From: Colius striatus
Taxonomy: Eukaryota; Chordata; Aves; Coliiformes; Coliidae
Direction: 5' to 3'
Assembly (NCBI RefSeq): GCF_028858725.1
Contig: NC_084789.1
Span: 40,589,211 to 40,653,210, forward strand
Length of the DNA stretch: 64,000 nt
This document shows positions 10,588-22,552 of this stretch, piece by piece. The notes under the pieces are model-generated. The model was given only the letters and a program-made list of their open reading frames with translations, was not told the origin of the DNA and did no database searches. How positions within the stretch are numbered: position 1 is the first letter of the stretch; the number at the start of each line of letters is the position of its first letter. Both the position numbers and the translations under genes were made by a program.

Positions 10588-10690
10588 TAGAATGACAGAA
10601 TCATTTTGTTTGGAAAATACCTTTAAGATCATCAAGTCCAACCCCTGACCTCACGCTGCCACCACTGTGTTCCTCAGCACCTCACCGAGT
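10588..10690 (-). mobile_element. CR1 3'-end fragment
   Basis: The minus-strand end of a CR1 copy: the plus strand reads AGAATCATTTTGTTTGGAAA... then AAGATCATCAAGTCCAACCCC, the reverse complement of the conserved CR1 3' tail. It sits 130 bases from the WIPF2 exon at 10817-10918. Confidence 0.75.
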
Positions 10691-10816
10691 CCAGGGCTTG
10701 GGGTGGCTCACCAGCCCCAGCATGATCCACCCTGAGCAGGACACACAGGACAGTGGACAGCCACAGGAAGGGAGACAGGCCACCTCCTCCTCCTTCTCCT
10801 CCTCCTCCTCTCTTAC

Positions 10817-13800
10817 CTCTGTTAGTTTTGCTGGGGTAGATTCTCTGGAAGCATTTATATTCTTCTGGGGCTGGGAAGTCTTCAACAGGATGAAAGGAGT
10901 ATTTGGATTCAAAGTCATCTGCAGAGGAGGAGGAAAACGGGCCAGTCAGGAGGTGGCTCTGGATGAGCTGAAGGGCTTGGCCCCACAGCAGGGCTCCCCC
11001 CAGTTTCAGCTCCAGTCCCCTGCAGCCCCACGTACCCAGGAATGCTCTGACAGTGGATATGGGGTCGCGGTGCCCATTGTGCACGGGTGGCGGCGGCAGC
11101 CCGGCTGGCATCCTTGTGGGTGGCAGCGGCGGCTTCCCCCGGCTTGGGAGCTCGGCCGAGCCATGCAGTCTGTAGGGGGGCGGGGGTGGGGGGGCATCAC
11201 GCCCCCTGTTTCGCAGCATCAGCAGAAGGGGCAGTGGGGCTGCAAAGGGAGAGCGGGGTCAGTGCCAGTTCAGCCCCCTATGGCCTGTCAAGGTGCAGCG
11301 GCCCTAGGGCAAACCCTCCCTGCAGCAGCGGGGCCAAGGACACACTCTGAGGCATCATTCCAGGCTGGGTGCCGAGACAGACCCTCCAGCAGACAGTCCA
11401 AGGATGCTCCTACACTCACCCACAGATTTCCTGCTCACTCCTGACATCTGCATTCCTCTCATCAGCTGCAGTGGAGGGGACCTGCCAGCCCACTCCCCCA
11501 CAGCTCACCACCCACCCCACCATCCCACAGCCAGCCCCGGGGTCACCCTCTGTATGAGAGGGGATCTGAGAAGCAGCTACAAGCCCGCAGACACGAGGGT
11601 TTGAGGACAGCACCTCAAGATGCTGCCTGCCAGGACTGGGAAACCACATCTGTGCTGCCACTAAGGTGGTGACAAGCCCATGGCCCCTCCAACCCACCTC
11701 TCACTCCTGCCCAGCCTCCCACAGTGGCAGTTCATGCCTCTCATTAGGCTAATTACACACAGAACTAAAGAGAGCAAATCCCCAGCCTTAAGTCAAAGGA
11801 GGAATTCTGGCAGGGCTGGAAGGACAGAGTGGCTTGGCAGGGGCCCAGGTGGGAGCTGCAGTCTGGACACGGAGCCCAGGAGCACAGGGGAGGGGGCACT
11901 GGGTGAAGCCGTTGCTGCTCCTGGCAGCAGGGACACACTCACACCTAGATGTGTGCATGGCAGTGACAGTGAGAGCTTTTCACCGAGTGACCCTTTCAAA
12001 AGGTACTCAACACCAAAACCCCTGCACCAGTGGCAACAGAGCCTTTAGCACCAGCTGCGCTCTGAACCACGCAGTGCTGAAAACAGCCCAGACAGGGGCA
12101 GGACAGTTTCTGAGGGCTGAGGGAAAGGTTTCTCCCTGCTCTGCCACAGCTTTTTGTCACCATCCCAGTGACATTTCAGGTTAGGGGAGCAGTTGCAACG
12201 TACATGGCTCTGGTTCCATCATGTTCTCACCTCCCTGTCCCCAGGACACACCAAGCTTACAGGCAGGAGCTGCCCAGCCACAACCCACCACCAACATCAG
12301 GCCTGAAAGGAGCTGGATAACCAGAGGGCAGGACCAGGGATGGATATGGAAGGTGACAGCCCAGCTACCTCCCCTGGCTCAATCTCTACGCCAACTGCCA
12401 TGTGCAGAAGCCTTGGTGTTGACTTCCCCTGGCATCTCCTTGCCAGTCCCTATAGGCGGACAGCCACATCCTGACCCACCACAGCACAAAGGAGCTGGGC
12501 CCAGCAGAGGAAGTGGTTCTTACCTGCTCCCCGGTTGGGAGGGTCTCGGGCAGGTGGAGGGGGACGACTGCTCTGGAGAGACGGGGAGGCTGAAGTGGGC
12601 GGTGGCGGAGCCAGACCCCGCATCTTCCTGTGCAAGGAGTTGTGTCTCTGTGGCAGCTCCGGGGCAGACTCATTGATGGGGCTGGAAGGGCCATTGGGGA
12701 CACCAGGGGGCTGTCGATAAGGGGGCAGTGGAGGGGTGAGAGATTGACCTTGAGCCCCTGACCCTGTTCGCAGATTGACTGGGGAGAGAGGGGGTTTGAT
12801 GAGTGGTGGGGCAGGGGATCCGTCCCTGCTGCTACCGAGCAGCCGCTGTCCGGGGGGTAGAGACTTCTCCCGGTTGTAGGAGGAGCCCTTGGGGCCGGGG
12901 GGGGGGGGGGGCGGCAGGGGGTGCTGTGACACGGCGGCCCGGCGGTGGTGGCAGCAGGGCAGATGAGCTGTGCTTCATGCCCATGCTGCCAGCGGCATTG
13001 GGCCGGGACAGATCAGGCAGTGATGGCCTCTGCGTGCGCGGCAGCTCCGGCGGGGAGCCGTGGCTGCTGTTTGCATCATCTTGAGGTCGGTTGTTGCTGG
13101 TCAGCACTGGGGGCCTTGGAGTGGCTGCCCTGGAGCCAGGGACTTGCAGGGTTTGCTTACAGGAGCTGTCTGCAGGGAAGGAAAAGCAAGAGAGTGAGTG
13201 GCCAGGCAGGGTGCAGAGCTGTGTCCCCAAGCCTGCACAGGGCAGCCTGCCTGCTTGGCTGAGGGCAGCCAGACTGAGGGGAACGCTGTCTGGCATGGGC
13301 AGGGAGCTGGCACCGTGCTCAGCCACACATAGCTCCTCTCTCACCGCTGCTATTCGCTCTCTGGCTTGCTGGAAGGCAGGTTGCCACAGAAAACAGCACA
13401 GAGAAATGTTCAGCGAGACACGTGACTCCCAGGCCCTCTGAGGAGGTTTGTGTGGCGAGACAGTGTGGCAGGGAGAAAAGGCAAGCTTCTCTCACTGAAG
13501 GTGTTGGTTTGGGGTCTCTGCCTCTAACTAGCTGAAATCCTCAGGCAAACATGGCAAGATCCTCAACTCCCTCCTGCTCAAGGACCTCCCCGGGGAACCC
13601 GCAGGTGAAATATGGTCAGATGGCCATTACCAGAGTTGTCCTTGGCTCCCATGGGCCTGAGCTTGGGCACACCACCCTGGAAGAGGCTGCCCTTCAGCTG
13701 GATCGCAGCCGAGCTCGAGCCATAACTGCCCCCATCACTGCCCTTGGGCTCTGGAAGGAGAGAGGTTAAGCCTGGTGTTATCAGCTCCTCCAACGAGCAG

Positions 13801-14662
13801 CTGCCAGAAAACAGATGGGTGAGAGCCCAAGAGCTGTTCTGAAGTGCACAGCAGCACCCAGCATGGGGATGAGAGCCTCCCGGGGTGGGGGGGACACACA
13901 GACTGGGCTCATACTCACTCTCGAGGATGGGGGCGCTCCGGTCATTGACCTGTGTCACTTTCTTTAGCTTGGTCCCTTTACAGATGTCCTGCAGGAGGGC
14001 CCCGCGGCCTCGCTGCTCCTCTCGGCTCAGTTTAGGCAGCTCTGTATTCACCTGCAGACGAGAAGCAGCTCAGCAGTTTGCCTGTGCACACGAAGACCCT
14101 GGTCCACAGAGCCCCACTCTCCGCTTCCTGCTCCTCCCACACAGAGCACCCAAGCACCCCCAGCCCTGCCAGCAGACAGCCTTCTCCAGGGGCTCCCTTC
14201 CAGACGGAGCGATGCGGCTGCCCCAGGAGGTAACACTGCTATTCTATAGAGTGAGGTTGAGACCTTGATCCTGCAACCCACATCCCAGCTCAGTTACAGC
14301 CATGTGCAAGATCCCCTGCCCTCCCCTCCCAAGCTGTCGTGGAATTTCTGTTCTGACACTAACGCAAAGAAAAGCCACATGTCACCCCTTCCATGTGCTC
14401 TGCTGCAAGGGAAACTGAAGCACAGTCCATGGAGCGCTTGAGGCTCTTGGAGGCTGGACATGAGAAGGTCCAGAGAAAACACAGGGGCCTCTGGCAAGTA
14501 GCACCATGTGGAGACAGGCCACCTCCCCACCCTATAATCAACCAGGTCACCAGAGTCCTACCTGACTGAATGTAGGAGGCAGTGGAGGAGGGATCGGCAT
14601 CCTGGCCCAGCTCCTGGTGGCTCTGGCTGCTCAGTGCTGGGGACAAGCCTGGTCACTCATGC
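10817..14662 (-). CDS. WIPF2: WIPF2, WASP-interacting actin regulator (one frame break, last exon not found)
   Basis: WIPF2 (WIRE/WICH) binds actin through an N-terminal WH2 domain and N-WASP through its C terminus. Exons: 14562-14662 (ATG at 14598-14600, MPIPPPLPP), 13919-14051 (WH2: GALLQDICKGTKLKKV), 13631-13750, 12524-13169 (proline-rich, MKHSSS, SYNREK, PELPQRHNSLHRK), 11036-11239 (RDAPPPPPPYR, NGHRD) and 10817-10918 (FESKYSFHPVEDFPAPEEYK, the WASP-binding motif). GT/AG sites and phases agree at each join, including split codons. The 646-base exon is one base out of phase, and its frame changes at a 15-base G run at 12897-12911. The last short coding exon and stop were not seen. RAPGEFL1 lies upstream and CDC6 downstream on the same strand, as in other vertebrates. 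Confidence 0.9.
12524..13169 (-). CDS. WIPF2: WIPF2 large proline-rich exon with homopolymer frame break
   Basis: The 5' part (to about 12912) reads in the frame entering from 13631-13750 and the 3' part in a second frame that leaves correctly into 11036-11239. The switch lies exactly in the C15 tract (minus strand) within a polyproline-coding stretch. The exon encodes the proline-rich central region with SH3- and profilin-type polyproline runs. Confidence 0.88.
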
Positions 14663-14832
14663 CTGCAGGAAAGGAGGAAGTGGCTAGGGACTGAGGAGAA
14701 AGCCAGTGAAGTGGCCACACAGAAACATGGCCCCAGGCTAGTAAACTAGTGCCCTGTGCCTGGAGCTCTCCACGAAGTGCAGAAGTTGGGGCTGTTCTCT
14801 CCTAGCTAGCTCAAAGGGCCTCCTGGTTCTTA

Positions 14833-15345
14833 CAGAATGGTAGGAGTTGGAAGGGACCTTTAGGGATCATCTAGTCCACTCCCCTCTGTTGAAGCAAGTC
14901 CACCTAGATCAGGGAGCACAGGAACACGTCCAGGTGGGTTTGGAAACCTCCCAAGAAGGAGACTTCACACCCTCCCTGGGCAGCCTGTGTCAGGGCTCCT
15001 TCACCTCAACAGTAAAGAAGTTTTTCCTTATGTTTAAGTGGAACTTTTTGTGTTCCAGCTTATGTCCATTACTCCTTGTTCTGTCACTGGAGACAACAGA
15101 AAAAAGTGCAGTCCCATCCTCTTGACATTCACCTTTTAAATACTTTTAAGTGTTAATGAGACATCCCCCTCAACCTTCTGTTCTCCAGGCTAAACAACCC
15201 CAATTCCCGCAGCCTTTCCTCATCAGAGAGATGCTCCAGTCCCCTGATCATCCTGGTGGTCCTGCGCTGGACTCTCTCTAGAAGTTCCCTGTCCCTCTTG
15301 AGCTGGGGAGCCCAGAACCAGATGTTCTCCCAACACACCAGAGCA
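14833..15345 (-). mobile_element. CR1 fragment, end of ORF2 and 3' UTR
   Basis: Minus-strand frame 15153-15338 encodes the C terminus of CR1 ORF2 ([33 protein letters not shown]), followed leftward by the 3' UTR and the tail near 14833. It is 5' truncated, as usual for CR1, and lies just upstream of the first WIPF2 coding exon, in intron 1. Confidence 0.88.
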
Positions 15346-17006
15346 GCAGGTCATAGCTGTGGAAGCCAGCACAACCCCTCACCCCAAACCAGAGCTCCCA
15401 AGCCAGGGCAGAGCCTGCAGCTGAAACCCAGGACATTTTTCACACGACCACCTTGCTCAGCAGAGAAAACCCAGCCAAGCTCATCCCATGCCACCAAGCC
15501 AGCTCCTTTATCTACAGCTGGAGGCTCCTCATGTGGAAGTGTGACAAAGGCACAGGCAGCATGGTCAGCCCCAGCATGCAGCCCAGCGGGTCCCTCCAGT
15601 CACCAGCACCATTAAATCTGCCAGACAGATCACCGAGCAGAGGACACAGCACAGGGCTGTCCTGGGGCACCTACAAGCAGAGACGCACCTGTCCCCGAAC
15701 AGCCCCGACACATAAAGCAGATTTTCCCAACCATTCAGATCCTACATCAACAATCTCCCAACACTCTGAAGGCTGCCTGAGCCTCACTCCATTTCTACAA
15801 CCCCAAAGCTCCCTTGAAGCTATCCCAGCAGGCAACAAAACATGCTTTCCCAACATCAGTCTGGTTACGCTTCATTTCATCACAAGCCCACAATGAATTC
15901 ATCCCACCCCATGGCTTACCCAAAAAGGCTCCCAGTGCTTTGCACGAGCCCAGCAGCTCCGGTCAGCATCCCAGAGCGAGCACAGAGGAAGTGGGGACAG
16001 GAAGAGGAGTCTGAATCACCAGGAGGTCACAGGACAGGTCCCTGGCAAGCTCATGCCTCTGAGCAGCTCTGAGCAGTGTGCAGGTAGGGCCATCCCGGCA
16101 GCACCGGCTCAGGGAATAGGAATGTGGTGACTGGAGGCCTCACTCGCCACACCGGGAGTTTCGGGTACTCGAGGCTGACTGAGAGGCAGAGGATAAATGT
16201 CCCTCTCTGGGCCACGGATGTCTTTCCCCCAGGAAAACTCATTCCTTAACTATTAAAGGGTATTACAATACCAATGTGAGGTAAGAACAAGAGAGTTGCA
16301 CAGTTGAAGCTTCCAACTCCCAATCCCTGACCTCCAGGGCACACAACCAGAGAGGCCAGAGATACATCCACCACGACAGTGAAAGTCTCTTTACAACCCA
16401 GGTACTGAAATCCAGCTGCCCACGATCTTTGAAATGTTTTTTACCAGGTACTAAAATCCAGACTCACCCTTTACTAGATAAGCTACAATTTAACCAATGA
16501 CATGGTACATGGAGGCCAGGCTAAGACTAGGTTGGTCCTCACGTGGCAGACATTGCCACTCTCTGTCACAGCAGAGGTGTGAGAACAGGAAAAATGGATG
16601 AGCAGCATTGCTGTGATGCCAGTGGCTCCTCTGCCCTCCAGCAAACCACCATCTCTCTGTACATCAGGAGAATAAAGAAGCAAACTGCCTTTTAATTAAA
16701 AGTAGCTCTTCTACTAAGTCAGAAACTCCTCAGCTACGGGCAGCCTCATTGGGAAGACATCCTTCCCTCCATCTTCTGGCATTTTATAAGTCACTTGAGA
16801 TCTCCAGCTCTCTGGTGGCACCTGACACACATCTGTGGAGCTGGGGAACCTGTCATGACTCAGCAGGTTCTCATCTGTCATGATGGGTCAGCCACCTCAC
16901 TCCTGCTTTCCCCCCACACATGCAGTGCTACCTTGATCTGGACCAAGCTGGAGGCCTCAAACAGAAAAGCCAACATCCAGTGTTTTCTCCTTCCAAGCCA
17001 GGACAC
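15346..17006. other. Probable WIPF2 intron 1, no gene seen
   Basis: Short frames only, with no recognisable domain. Base composition is like neighbouring non-repeat DNA. Confidence 0.5.
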
Positions 17007-17983
17007 TGTCATGGTTTGACATGGAGCCATTTCTGGTAACGGGGAAGGGGCTGTAAAGATGGCTCCTGTAAGAAGTTGCTCGAAACTCTCTCTAGCTCTG
17101 AGCCAGACCCACTGTTGGGGCTGAGCCAATTAGATGCCTCCACGATCACTTTTTAAGAAGAAGAAGCCAGAAGAGGAGAGTCCTTCCTGATCCTTGTTCT
17201 GTCCTTCCTTCTTTTCCGGATGGTGGTGGTGCAAGGAGTTGAGAGAGAAGCAACCATGCAGACCCCAAGGTCAGTGAGGAAAGAGAGGAGGAGGTGTGCT
17301 AGAGCAGAGACTCCCCTGCATCCTGTGGAGGACTGGTGAAGCTGAGAGTTGTTTGCATTTTGTTAAAGATCCCCCATCAGGGGCAGTGACTATGGCCAGA
17401 GGAGGCCGTGTCCCATGTGAGGGATCCTGTATTAGCAGAAGCTGTAGCTGCTGGGAACAACCCACACCAGAGGAGTTAATTAAGGACTGTGTCCTGTGAG
17501 AGGGACCCCGTGTTGGAGCAGGGGAGTCATCCTCTGAGAAGAGAGAAGCGGCAGAGCCCATCTGTGAGAGACTGACCACATCCCCCATTCCCTGCCCCCT
17601 TGAGCCATTGAGGGGGGAAGAGGTAGAGATATTGGGAGCAGTGAGCTGGGCTCAGGAAGAAAGGAGGGATGGAGGAGGGAGATCTTAAAGTGCTGGTTGT
17701 AATTTTCTCATCATTCTGCTCTCTTTTTGCTTTTTATTCTGTTCTGTTTCTTGTAGGCAGTAGAATAAACTTTCCTCTCTAAATCGAGTACTGGAGTCTG
17801 TTTTGCCCGGAACTGTAATTGGCAGTGAGCCCTCCCTGCCCTTGTCTTAATCCACATCCTTGGTTATCTTTTTCCTCCCATTTCGTGGGGCCTCCGCCAT
17901 CCTAAGGAGGGTGGGGGTGGATGTGGGGCACCGAACAAGAGATTGTTGTGGTGCTTCATTGCTGGCTGGGCAAAACCATGACA
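17007..17983 (+). repeat. Solo LTR, ERVL-type
   Basis: The 977-base LTR begins TGTCATGGTTTGACATGG and ends GGGCAAAACCATGACA; the ends are inverted copies of each other. It is flanked by GACAC (17002-17006) and GACGC (17984-17988), a probable 5-base target duplication with one change. It carries an AATAAAC signal near 17762. It is related to the LTR at 5285-6609, and only non-retroviral sequence flanks it, so it is a solo LTR. Confidence 0.82.
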
Positions 17984-18956
17984 GACGCCCCGGACTGGAA
18001 CAAAGCCTGTCAAAGCCATTTGGTTGGTACCTTTCCCACCAAAGATCAGAGGTGGCTCATAATGTGCTCATCTGGGACCTGCTGGCACTGCGAGGACATG
18101 TTTCAACAGGAGCACTTTTCCACCATGCTCCTTCTCAGCCAAGATGGCAAGATGGTTCCAGGCCTGGCTGGCATGAGCTGCTGCTGCCAGGGCAGAGCAT
18201 GATGTCGAGGGCATGGTGTGATGGCACCTTGGTGTGACTGGCAGGAGGGGACAAGCTGGAGTGCCCTGGCCTTGTTTGAACACCAACAACTGGAGGTAAT
18301 TAGCAGAGATACAGCTAAGTAACGTGCCAGGTAACAAGACTCGTGCCTGGATCTCATGTCACAGGCCTGAGCCAGCACAGGAGCAGTGCCAGCGCTGTGG
18401 GCTGTCATCTCTGCTCCTGACCCATAGGAACAGAAACATCCCTATCACCTCCCCCTTATACTCTCAGCCAGTTGTTTTTTCATAGGGTGATGCTTCCCAC
18501 CTAGCTCTGCATCTCGATGGCATTTGGGGTCACAAAAGCCCCTTCAGACAGTCCCGTGATGGGGACACACTGCCTTATCACATGCAGATGGACAGACAGG
18601 GCCTGGTCAGCTGCCAGAAGACAAGTCAGCAACACGTCTGCAAATGGACACATGCTGCTCAGGTCTCCCCCTTTGCCCTGCTGCCCTCCACGTAAGCCCT
18701 GTGTCAGCCAAGGAAAATCCCACAGCAAAAATGACTCCCCTAAGCACAGTCATGGAGGAGAGGGCTATTTCTACAAAGAAAACCATGAGTCATTATCTCC
18801 CCATATCTAACATGCCCTTAAAACTAGTGCTGCACTGAAATCCACATTCAGATAAAGGCTCTGACCTAGAAGAGTCAGAATAGTTTAAGCTAAAGCAGCT
18901 TGAAGATAAACTGGAGCTGAATTCCCAAGAAATAGGTCATTTCATTTCAGCACATA
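17984..18956. other. Non-coding stretch, no gene seen
   Basis: Only short frames without family features lie between the solo LTR and the class II provirus. Part of the right end may belong to that provirus's LTR. Confidence 0.45.
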
Positions 18957-19246
18957 GTGTAGGTACAAATATGACTTGGACCAGCCAGCTTGAATAAAGA
19001 TGGTAGGGACAAGTTAATGCAGCTGGCAAGCTACTTCCAGTTATCAGAAACAGCTGCTGTGAGTTAATCAATTGGGCCCTGGGTGATCACATGGGCAGAA
19101 GCAGCATATAAGGAAGTAGCTAGCAAAGGAAGGGTGGCTTTGAGTCAACTCTGTTGGTTGTATTATGTTGCTTGTGTATGTCTCTGCATGTGCATTACCT
19201 AGCTTCTCTACATCTTTGAATGAATATTTCTTGCACTGCTACAACA
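18957..19246 (+). repeat. Probable 5' LTR of the class II provirus
   Basis: The right end is well placed: CTACAACA ends two bases before the PBS. The left end is a guess at a TGTAGG; no second LTR is present to fix it. A TATA-like CATATAAGG lies at about 19104-19112. Confidence 0.4.
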
Positions 19247-19248
19247 TT

Positions 19249-19266
19249 TGGTGACCCCGACATAAT
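19249..19266 (+). other. Primer-binding site, tRNA-Trp type
   Basis: TGGTGACCCCGACATAAT, two bases after the LTR end, matches the complement of the tRNA-Trp 3' end except near its inner end. Avian alpharetroviruses and related endogenous elements use this primer. Confidence 0.78.
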
Positions 19267-19354
19267 CAACCAAATTTGTTGGGTTAAGACCTCTCGGCAG
19301 AAAATTGCCTGGATTCCTGTCTGAAAAGGCAAGTGAGCCAACTAAACCGGTATA

Positions 19355-21216
19355 ATGGAAAAGGTGATAAACAAAGAAGAAAACCCTATTAACACTCTCC
19401 AGTGTATCCTTGCTGAGAAAGGATTCAACTATGAAAGAGAGATTTTTGTTAAGATTTGTAAGATGGGGACAGGATGTAGGTTTCTTCGCCTCCCCACAGG
19501 AAGTATATGAAGTGTGACATTGGGAAAATCTAGGAGACATGTTGAATTATGCTATTGGCCTGTGTAAACTGGTATTATCCCTTCTACAACAGCTACAAGC
19601 TGAGTGGGCTATGGCTGCTACTGTGAATGCGGAAAATGCTATGCTGTCTGCGTTTCCAGTAGACACTAAGAGGTTCTTTGGAGGTGGTGACTTTATAGTG
19701 CCATAGAAGAGGTTCTTTGGAGGTGATAATGTCATAGTACCCTTGGCTCCACCTCCTGAGGAGGAAAGTGTGGATGTGAGCCCACCCTCCCCCCAGAACC
19801 CCCTAGGTCACTGTCCCAGGAGCTGAATGTACGCATTGTTTCTCCTCCCCTCCCACCCACCCTTCACCATCCTGCTGCCATGCCTGAAGGAGTACCTGCC
19901 AGAGAATGAAAATTACGCTTTGCCCATGATACTACAGATCTGCCATTGCCCCTGAACTCATCAACCCCTGAGTGTATTCTTCTTCCATCATCACCCCCAA
20001 CATCTAGTGAAAGGGGAAGATCAACAAAGACAATTGTTACAGGAAGAATTAATAAGGAACGGAGAAAATCCGAAACGGACTTTGACCAACTTGGAGGAAC
20101 TGATAGAAAAGCCAAAAGCAACAGCTAATCAACTGTTGAAACGGCTTAATGAGTTAACTAAACCAGAGATTAAAGTTTCACCCCCACAGGTGCTCAGAGA
20201 CCCCCGGCCAGATGACTATGATCTGGCTAAGAAATGGAGAGGCCTCATATGCAATGCGGGAATTGAAGGAGAATTCATTCCGCAAGCCTTTCCAGTAATA
20301 GTAGCACATAATAATCGTGCAAAACGACAATGGGCACCTTTGGATTGGAAGTTGGTAAGGGAAGGCCAGAAAGCTGTGATGCAATATGGCTTGACCAACC
20401 CATACCTTCAAACCTTATTAGATCATATTTTCGACAGTGGATTAATGACCTCATTTGACTGCCGGAAGCTAGCAGAAACTTTCCTGAAGCCCACTCAGGT
20501 ATTACTATGGGAGTCTGAATGGGAAAAAAGAGTCGATGTGGCAACAGTAGAAAATATGGACTTACAGCAGGGAGATCTGCGATGAGTCATCACAGCTGAT
20601 ATGATGTTAGGAAAAGGACCATTTGCTGATCCTCAGGTACAAGCCCGATTGCATGAATCCATTTTACAACACAGACACTGGCTCATCAAGCGTTTAAGAT
20701 CGTCCCTGACATGGGGGTGCCAGTTCCCTCATACACAACCATTATAGAGAAGCCCAATGAACCTTTTATGACCTTTTTAGACTGTCTAAGAGCAGCTCTG
20801 GATCGTATACCAAATATGTTGGCCGAAGTAAAAGCAGAAATGGGATTACACTTGGCAGTTGCTAACACTAACCATGATTGCAAAAAGATCCTGCAGGCTC
20901 TCCTGTGGATGACAACTTTGGTCAACATGATAGAAGCCTGCTCTCGAGTAGGATCATTGGCACATCTAGCTGAAGCTATGGCAACGGCATTGCAACCATT
21001 AGTTCGACAGGACAAAGGAAATTGGAGGCCAAAATGCTTCAATTGTGGAAAAATGAGACGTGAAAAAACAATGTTGATCCAGACCATTGGTACAGACAAA
21101 CAGCTCAATCAGACCATCAGGGTCCAAGGGCAGATTTCATGGCAATTGTCACAAATGTGGCAAATTTGGACATAGAGCCACTGAGTGCCACTCTCAAGTA
21201 CCCAGACATGTAACGC
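19355..21216 (+). pseudogene. Class II gag remnant
   Basis: An ATG at 19355 begins a matrix-like stretch that stops after about 50 codons. Capsid is clear at 20007-20585, with AFPVIVAHNNRAKRQWAPLD, the betaretrovirus-type N-terminal capsid segment, then LLDHIFDSGLMTSFDCRKLA and LLWESEW. After a stop at 20583-20585 the C-terminal capsid continues at 20711-21175 with the major homology region (NEPFMTFLDCLRAALDRI). A first zinc knuckle (CFNCGK...) is degraded, and a second, CHKCGKFGHRATEC, lies at about 21143-21185 in another frame. The solo LTR insertion ends it at 21216. Confidence 0.85.
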
Positions 21217-21762
21217 TGTAGTGGGTCTGGGATGGTAGTGGTTTTCCACAGCAGCTCTTGCAGTGCTGTGCTTACTGTTGATATCAATATTATGACTAGT
21301 GCTCGCACAGCATCAGGGCTGTCCCTCCAGCATTCCTTCCCCCACCTTCACCAATAGCTGTGGGTGAGCACAATCTTGGGAGGGAACAGCTGACTCAGGC
21401 TGACCAAGGAGATATTCCATACCATATGATGTCAACTCAGTAATATAAACTGGGGGAAGAGGAGCAGGAAGGGAAGGCAAGATTCATTTCTGGCCTTCCA
21501 AAAGCAACCGCTACGCATACCTAAGCCCTGCTTCTCGGGAGGTGGCCGGACATCGCTGCTGATGGGAAGTAGAGAGTAACAGCTTTATCTGCTTTTGCTT
21601 TGCTTCCCGCACGCACGGCTTTGCTGTTTCTTTATTAAACTGCTTTTATCTCAACCCATGGGACTCCCATCTTATTTTCTCCCCTTCCCTGGCTTGCTGA
21701 GGAGGTGGGGGATAGAGCGGTGTGGTGGGCACCTGGCATCCAGCCAGGGTCAAACTACCACA
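21217..21762 (+). repeat. Solo LTR (TGTAGTGGG family) inserted in class II gag
   Basis: The 546-base LTR runs from TGTAGTGGGTCTGGG to AAACTACCACA. Flanks AACGC (21212-21216) and AATGC (21763-21767) form a 5-base target duplication with one change. Two relatives are at 35060-35621 and 43420-43959; the last is followed by a PBS and ERVL-type genes, which identifies the family. Confidence 0.9.
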
Positions 21763-22552
21763 AATGCCTAAGGGAAATAGATTAAGGAGTGCAAAAAGGG
21801 TGAGCGCAATGACACAAAAACACTCTTCATCTCCAGCAGCTGCCTGGATGGCCTCAGATCAGTCACTGCAGGAAGCACAGGAGTGGATGTGGAAACTAGT
21901 AGAGGTAACCATCCACAATATGGATATAACAGTTATCTCATCCAGTGCTAATGAACCCCTTAGCTATGGTTTAAGTGCTCTGCTTTTAGGATGGTCATCG
22001 GCCTCTCGACAGGGTATTTTCGTGCTCCCTGGTGTTATTGATGCAGATTATCAAGGAAACATTGGAATAATGGTTAAACTTTGGCAGCCACCAGTTTATA
22101 TACCTAAAGGAACTAAAATAGCTCAATTAGTTCCTTTCAGGGCTAAAGTTACATTTACAGGTGGTCATGAGCATCAAGATGGTGGTTTTGGATCCACAGG
22201 AGTACCTGAGGTAAGACTTGCTATGCCATTTTCACAGGCAAAGCCCACTCAGACGGTTGTATTCCAACATCCAAATGGTGAACAAATGTTTGGGTACAAT
22301 ATGTTACTGGATACGGGAGCAGATGTAACTGTTGTTCCGTTATCCTACTGGCTGAAAAGCTGGCCTTTAAAGAATTTAGACATCCCTGTTGTCGGAGTAG
22401 GAGGCACACAGATGACAAAAATTAGCAGAGACCTGATTTCAGTATGGATACAGGATGAAGAAAATAGGTGTGTACAATTAGACCCAGTTTGGCTTTTAGG
22501 TAGAGATGCCTTAAGCCAAACGGGCTTTCATTCATCAAATGAAAATTTTTAG
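21763..22552 (+). CDS. Class II dUTPase-protease
   Basis: After the solo LTR the frame is open to the stop at 22550-22552. A dUTPase domain comes first: GVIDADYQGNIGIMV (motif III, about 22029-22075) and GTKIAQLVPF (motif IV). The retroviral aspartic protease follows with LLDTGADVTVVP (about 22303-22338) and the C-terminal WLLGRDAL segment. dUTPase lowers dUTP during reverse transcription; protease matures the polyproteins. In betaretroviruses the two are one reading frame between gag and pol, as here. An ATG at 21722 lies inside the solo LTR, so it is not the native start. Confidence 0.86.

Noticed and set aside
10698-11444. 248-codon plus-strand open frame opposite WIPF2
   Set aside because: Antisense shadow of WIPF2 exons 10817-10918 and 11036-11239; the minus strand carries the conserved protein and splice sites.
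5285-17983. One provirus bounded by the LTRs at 5285 and 17007
   Set aside because: The LTRs are related and co-oriented, but WIPF2 and CDC6 exons and host DNA lie between them and no retroviral gene; they are two solo LTRs.
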